Assembly: GCA_012518155.1 (NCBI GenBank)
Contig: JAAYTC010000184.1
Coordinates: forward strand, 1-7,517
Length of the DNA stretch: 7,517 nucleotides
Direction of reading: 5' to 3'
Source: Bacteroidales bacterium
GTDB lineage: Bacteria > Bacteroidota > Bacteroidia > Bacteroidales > Dysgonomonadaceae
Below the pieces are notes generated by a model that was not told the origin of the DNA, searched no databases, and worked only from the letters and a program-made list of their open reading frames with translations. The translations under genes were made by a program, and so were the position numbers. Shown here one piece after another: positions 5,544 through 7,517 of the stretch. Positions within the stretch are counted from its first letter, which is position 1, and each line of letters begins with the position of its first letter.

Positions 5544-5629
5544 TTTCATGTGACAGGGGTGCCCCACAACACGGGCTGAGATCATACCCGAATTACCTGA
5601 TCCGGATAATGCCGGCGGAGGGAATGAAA
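5544..5629 (+). ncRNA. TPP riboswitch aptamer (THI element)
   Basis: The aptamer senses thiamine pyrophosphate and normally lowers expression of thiamine synthesis or uptake genes when TPP is plentiful. All conserved blocks are present in order: GGGGTGCC (5557-5564 region), CTGAGA with ATACCC (5576-5589), CCTGATCCGGATAATGCC (5596-5613) and GGAGGGAA (5617-5624). P1 pairs TTTCAT (5544-5549) with ATGAAA (5624-5629). P3 is very short, GCCC/GGGC (5561-5564 with 5573-5576). The region from 5630 to 5746 is the expression platform and holds competing pairings. It controls the receptor gene starting at 5747. Confidence 0.95.
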
Positions 5630-5658
5630 AGTAAATGCGCAATCCCGCGAACTTTTCA
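5625..5658 (+). promoter_or_regulatory. Predicted anti-P1 helix of the riboswitch expression platform
   Basis: TGAAAAGT (5625-5632) is perfectly complementary to ACTTTTCA (5651-5658). It shares 5625-5629 with the 3' strand of P1, so the helix and the TPP-bound aptamer exclude each other. An additional complement, GGGAAT (5620-5625) with ATTCCC (5676-5681), ends 1 nt before a T6 tract (5683-5688). How these combine to switch expression cannot be settled by eye. Confidence 0.5.
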
Positions 5659-5701
5659 GGTATATATCTTACTCAATTCCCCTTTTTTATTTCACTCACC
5701 C

Positions 5702-5730
5702 GATGAACAACGCTAGCCGTGTTGTTCGTC
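5702..5730 (+). other. Stem-loop just upstream of the receptor start codon
   Basis: GATGAACAAC (5702-5711) and GTTGTTCGTC (5721-5730) form a 10-bp stem with one G-U pair and a 9-nt loop, ending 16 nt before the ATG at 5747. No U tract follows, so it is not a typical terminator. Its place suggests an influence on ribosome access or mRNA stability. Confidence 0.5.
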
Positions 5731-5746
5731 ATAAAACGTATGTAAA

Positions 5747-7517
5747 ATGAAAAAGGCTTTTTTATTGCCGGCAATCATGCTGGCATTAGGTTATCAATTA
5801 CAAGCAAGCGAGGTTAGCAGCGACAGCCTCGATCACATTCAATTAGAAGAGGTGATTGTATCCGGGACACGCGCCGGCGTAGAAACACCGGTCTCCTACA
5901 CCAACATCTCTGCTTCGGAAATTCAAAAACAGAACGCGGCGCGCAACATCCCCGCTATCTTGCAAAACACGCCATCACTGGTGGCCTTCACCGAGGACGG
6001 CCTGGGCGTGGGCAATACTTACTTCCGGATCCGGGGGACAGATGCTACACGTATCAACGTGACGCTTAACGGGATGCCACTGAACAATCCCGAAACACAA
6101 GAGGTGTTCTGGGTGAACTTGCCCGACCTCTCAAACTCCCTACAAAACATCCAGATACAACGTGGAGTAGGAACCTCCACCAACGGGGCGGGAGCATTCG
6201 GTGCTTCCATCTCTCTCCAGACCACGGGTGCCCAATCGGAGGCATACGGTGAAGCATCTACCGCCGTGGGGAGCTACGGGACCTTCCTTTCCAATATCGC
6301 GGCAGGAACCGGTATCCTCGATAACGGCTTGTCGTTCGACGCTCGCTTTTCGAGGGTGTTTGGTGAAGGGTACGTCCGGAACGGGAAAGTGAATCACACC
6401 AACTTCTACGCGGCGTTATCGCACTATACCGACCGTCAACTGATCCGACTGAGCTACCTCAAAGGGGTTCAACATACCGGCATCACCTGGGAAGGGGTGT
6501 CGGAAGAACAGATGCAAGACGAGGAGTATGGCCGCCAATACAACCCGGCAGGGGAGTATTATGACGACGCGGGCAACCGCCTCTATTACGATAACGAGAC
6601 GGACAATTACTACTCTGATATCGTGCAGCTCACCCTTAGCCGCGAACTGAACCGGCGACTCGTGCTCAACGCCGGGTTAAGCTACAACTACGGGTACGGT
6701 TATTACGAGAACTACCGATATAACCGACGCTACTCCGATTTTGGATTGGAGCCACAAACCATTGGCGACAGCACGCACACGCGCACCGATTTCGTCCGTC
6801 AAAAGATGATGGAAAACGACTTTTACGTCGCCAACGTGGGCCTTAATTATATCGATGGACCGTGGAAACTCACCTTTGGTGGAATGTACAGCTACTACGA
6901 TGGCGATCACTTCGGGAAACTCCCATGGATCAAGCATTCGGCCAATATACCGGCAAACTACGAGTGGTACTTTAATGTAGGAAGGAAGTCGGAGCTCAAC
7001 TTTTTCACCAAAGCGGAGTACCAGCTGAACCAAAAGCTTTCGCTCTTCGGGGATCTGCAATACCGCCATATCGATTACCGCTTTAGTGGGATGGACGACG
7101 ACCTGATGGACCTGACGGGCGACTTCACCTACGACTTCTTCAATCCCAAGGCGGGGATATCGTTTCGCATGAACGACTTTAACCGCTTCTTCGCGTCGGT
7201 CGCCGTGGGGCAACGAGAGCCGTTGCGGGCCGACCTGAAAGATGGGATTAAAGGTGGGGGGGTGAACCCAATTCAACCGGAACGCATGATCGACTACGAG
7301 CTGGGATACCATTACGAGGGCGCCGGGGGAACTCGGTTGAGTGCCAATTTCTACTACATGGATTATCATAACCAGATGGTGCAGACAGGTAAACTCACCG
7401 ACATCGGGTACAAACTGATGGAGAACGTGAAGGATAGCTACCGCGCCGGGCTGGAACTGGAAGCATCGGTCCCGTTATGGGAGGACAAGATACGGATCGA
7501 CGCCAATGCCACCTTCA
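5747..7517 (+). CDS. TonB-dependent outer-membrane receptor, probable thiamine-type importer (3' end outside window)
   Basis: An open frame of 590 codons runs off the right edge without a stop. Residues 1-20 are a signal peptide (KK, hydrophobic core, LQA before S21). A TonB-box-like segment, EEVIVSG, is at 34-40. The plug domain (about 45-160) carries family landmarks: IPAILQNTPS at 68-77, YFRIRGTD at 92-99, NVTLNGMPLN at 104-113, IQIQRGVGTSTNGAGAFG at 135-152. The rest is beta-barrel sequence with alternating aromatic strands and Tyr/Asp/Asn-rich loops. No N-terminal carboxypeptidase-like domain precedes the plug, so it is not a typical SusC-type receptor, and no SusD gene is seen up to the edge. 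It lies directly behind a TPP riboswitch. Bacteroidota are known to have TPP-regulated outer-membrane receptors, often with PnuT and a thiamine pyrophosphokinase, so thiamine or a precursor is the likely substrate. The family is certain; the substrate is inferred from regulation. Confidence 0.93.
   Translation, partial: MKKAFLLPAIMLALGYQLQASEVSSDSLDHIQLEEVIVSGTRAGVETPVSYTNISASEIQKQNAARNIPAILQNTPSLVAFTEDGLGVGNTYFRIRGTDATRINVTLNGMPLNNPETQEVFWVNLPDLSNSLQNIQIQRGVGTSTNGAGAFGASISLQTTGAQSEAYGEASTAVGSYGTFLSNIAAGTGILDNGLSFDARFSRVFGEGYVRNGKVNHTNFYAALSHYTDRQLIRLSYLKGVQHTGITWEGVSEEQMQDEEYGRQYNPAGEYYDDAGNRLYYDNETDNYYSDIVQLTLSRELNRRLVLNAGLSYNYGYGYYENYRYNRRYSDFGLEPQTIGDSTHTRTDFVRQKMMENDFYVANVGLNYIDGPWKLTFGGMYSYYDGDHFGKLPWIKHSANIPANYEWYFNVGRKSELNFFTKAEYQLNQKLSLFGDLQYRHIDYRFSGMDDDLMDLTGDFTYDFFNPKAGISFRMNDFNRFFASVAVGQREPLRADLKDGIKGGGVNPIQPERMIDYELGYHYEGAGGTRLSANFYYMDYHNQMVQTGKLTDIGYKLMENVKDSYRAGLELEASVPLWEDKIRIDANATF

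Noticed and set aside
5441..5716. A 91-codon plus-strand frame across the rel leader and TPP riboswitch.
   Set aside because: The frame spans the -7 promoter element and the whole aptamer, whose sequence is explained by RNA structure, and its translation has no protein-like pattern.
6677..7369. A 230-codon minus-strand frame opposite the TonB-dependent receptor.
   Set aside because: It lies entirely under conserved beta-barrel coding sequence and shows no family resemblance; its length follows from the codon bias of the receptor.

Overview
The window looks like a chromosomal segment of a Bacteroidota member, most likely order Bacteroidales. The protein sequences fit that group (a Rel protein with the Bacteroidota-type synthetase motif, a TonB-dependent receptor behind a TPP riboswitch, a YtxH/holin-like gene pair). 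The promoters also fit: several sites match the Bacteroidota housekeeping consensus TTTG-N19..21-TAnnTTTG, and leaders are A-rich with little Shine-Dalgarno character. No insertion sequence, phage gene, CRISPR array, tRNA or rRNA is seen. Genus cannot be assigned by eye.

Layout from left to right. Positions 1-253 (minus) hold the N-terminal part of a small membrane-anchored hypothetical protein that runs off the left edge. Positions 254-526 carry regulatory DNA and a candidate small RNA gene on the minus strand (about 335-418), with its own Bacteroidota promoter and a strong intrinsic terminator. Its promoter stands back to back with the predicted miaB promoter. miaB (527-1873, plus) encodes the tRNA methylthiotransferase. 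A 159-bp intergenic region with a perfect-arm palindrome and a separate stem-loop follows. Then comes a three-gene plus-strand envelope operon (2033-3066): a YtxH-like protein, a holin-superfamily-III-like membrane protein and a small unrecognised basic protein. Its apparent terminator lies inside the last codons of the convergent gene. That gene (3103-5406, minus) is a full-length bifunctional RelA/SpoT homologue with the hydrolase, synthetase, TGS, zinc-finger-like and ACT segments all visible.

Positions 5407-5746 are a divergent control region. The relA/spoT promoter candidate points left; a TPP riboswitch (5544-5629) with its own promoter points right and leads into a TonB-dependent outer-membrane receptor (5747 to the right edge, incomplete). 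That receptor is probably the thiamine-type importer known from Bacteroidota TPP regulons.

The genes are mostly housekeeping: translation fidelity (miaB), stringent response (rel), envelope/stress membrane proteins (YtxH triad) and vitamin B1 uptake. The least expected items are the candidate small RNA divergent from miaB, the antisense-embedded terminator at the rel 3' end, the resemblance of the three-gene operon to the E. coli yqjD-yqjE-yqjK arrangement, and competing pairings downstream of the TPP aptamer.
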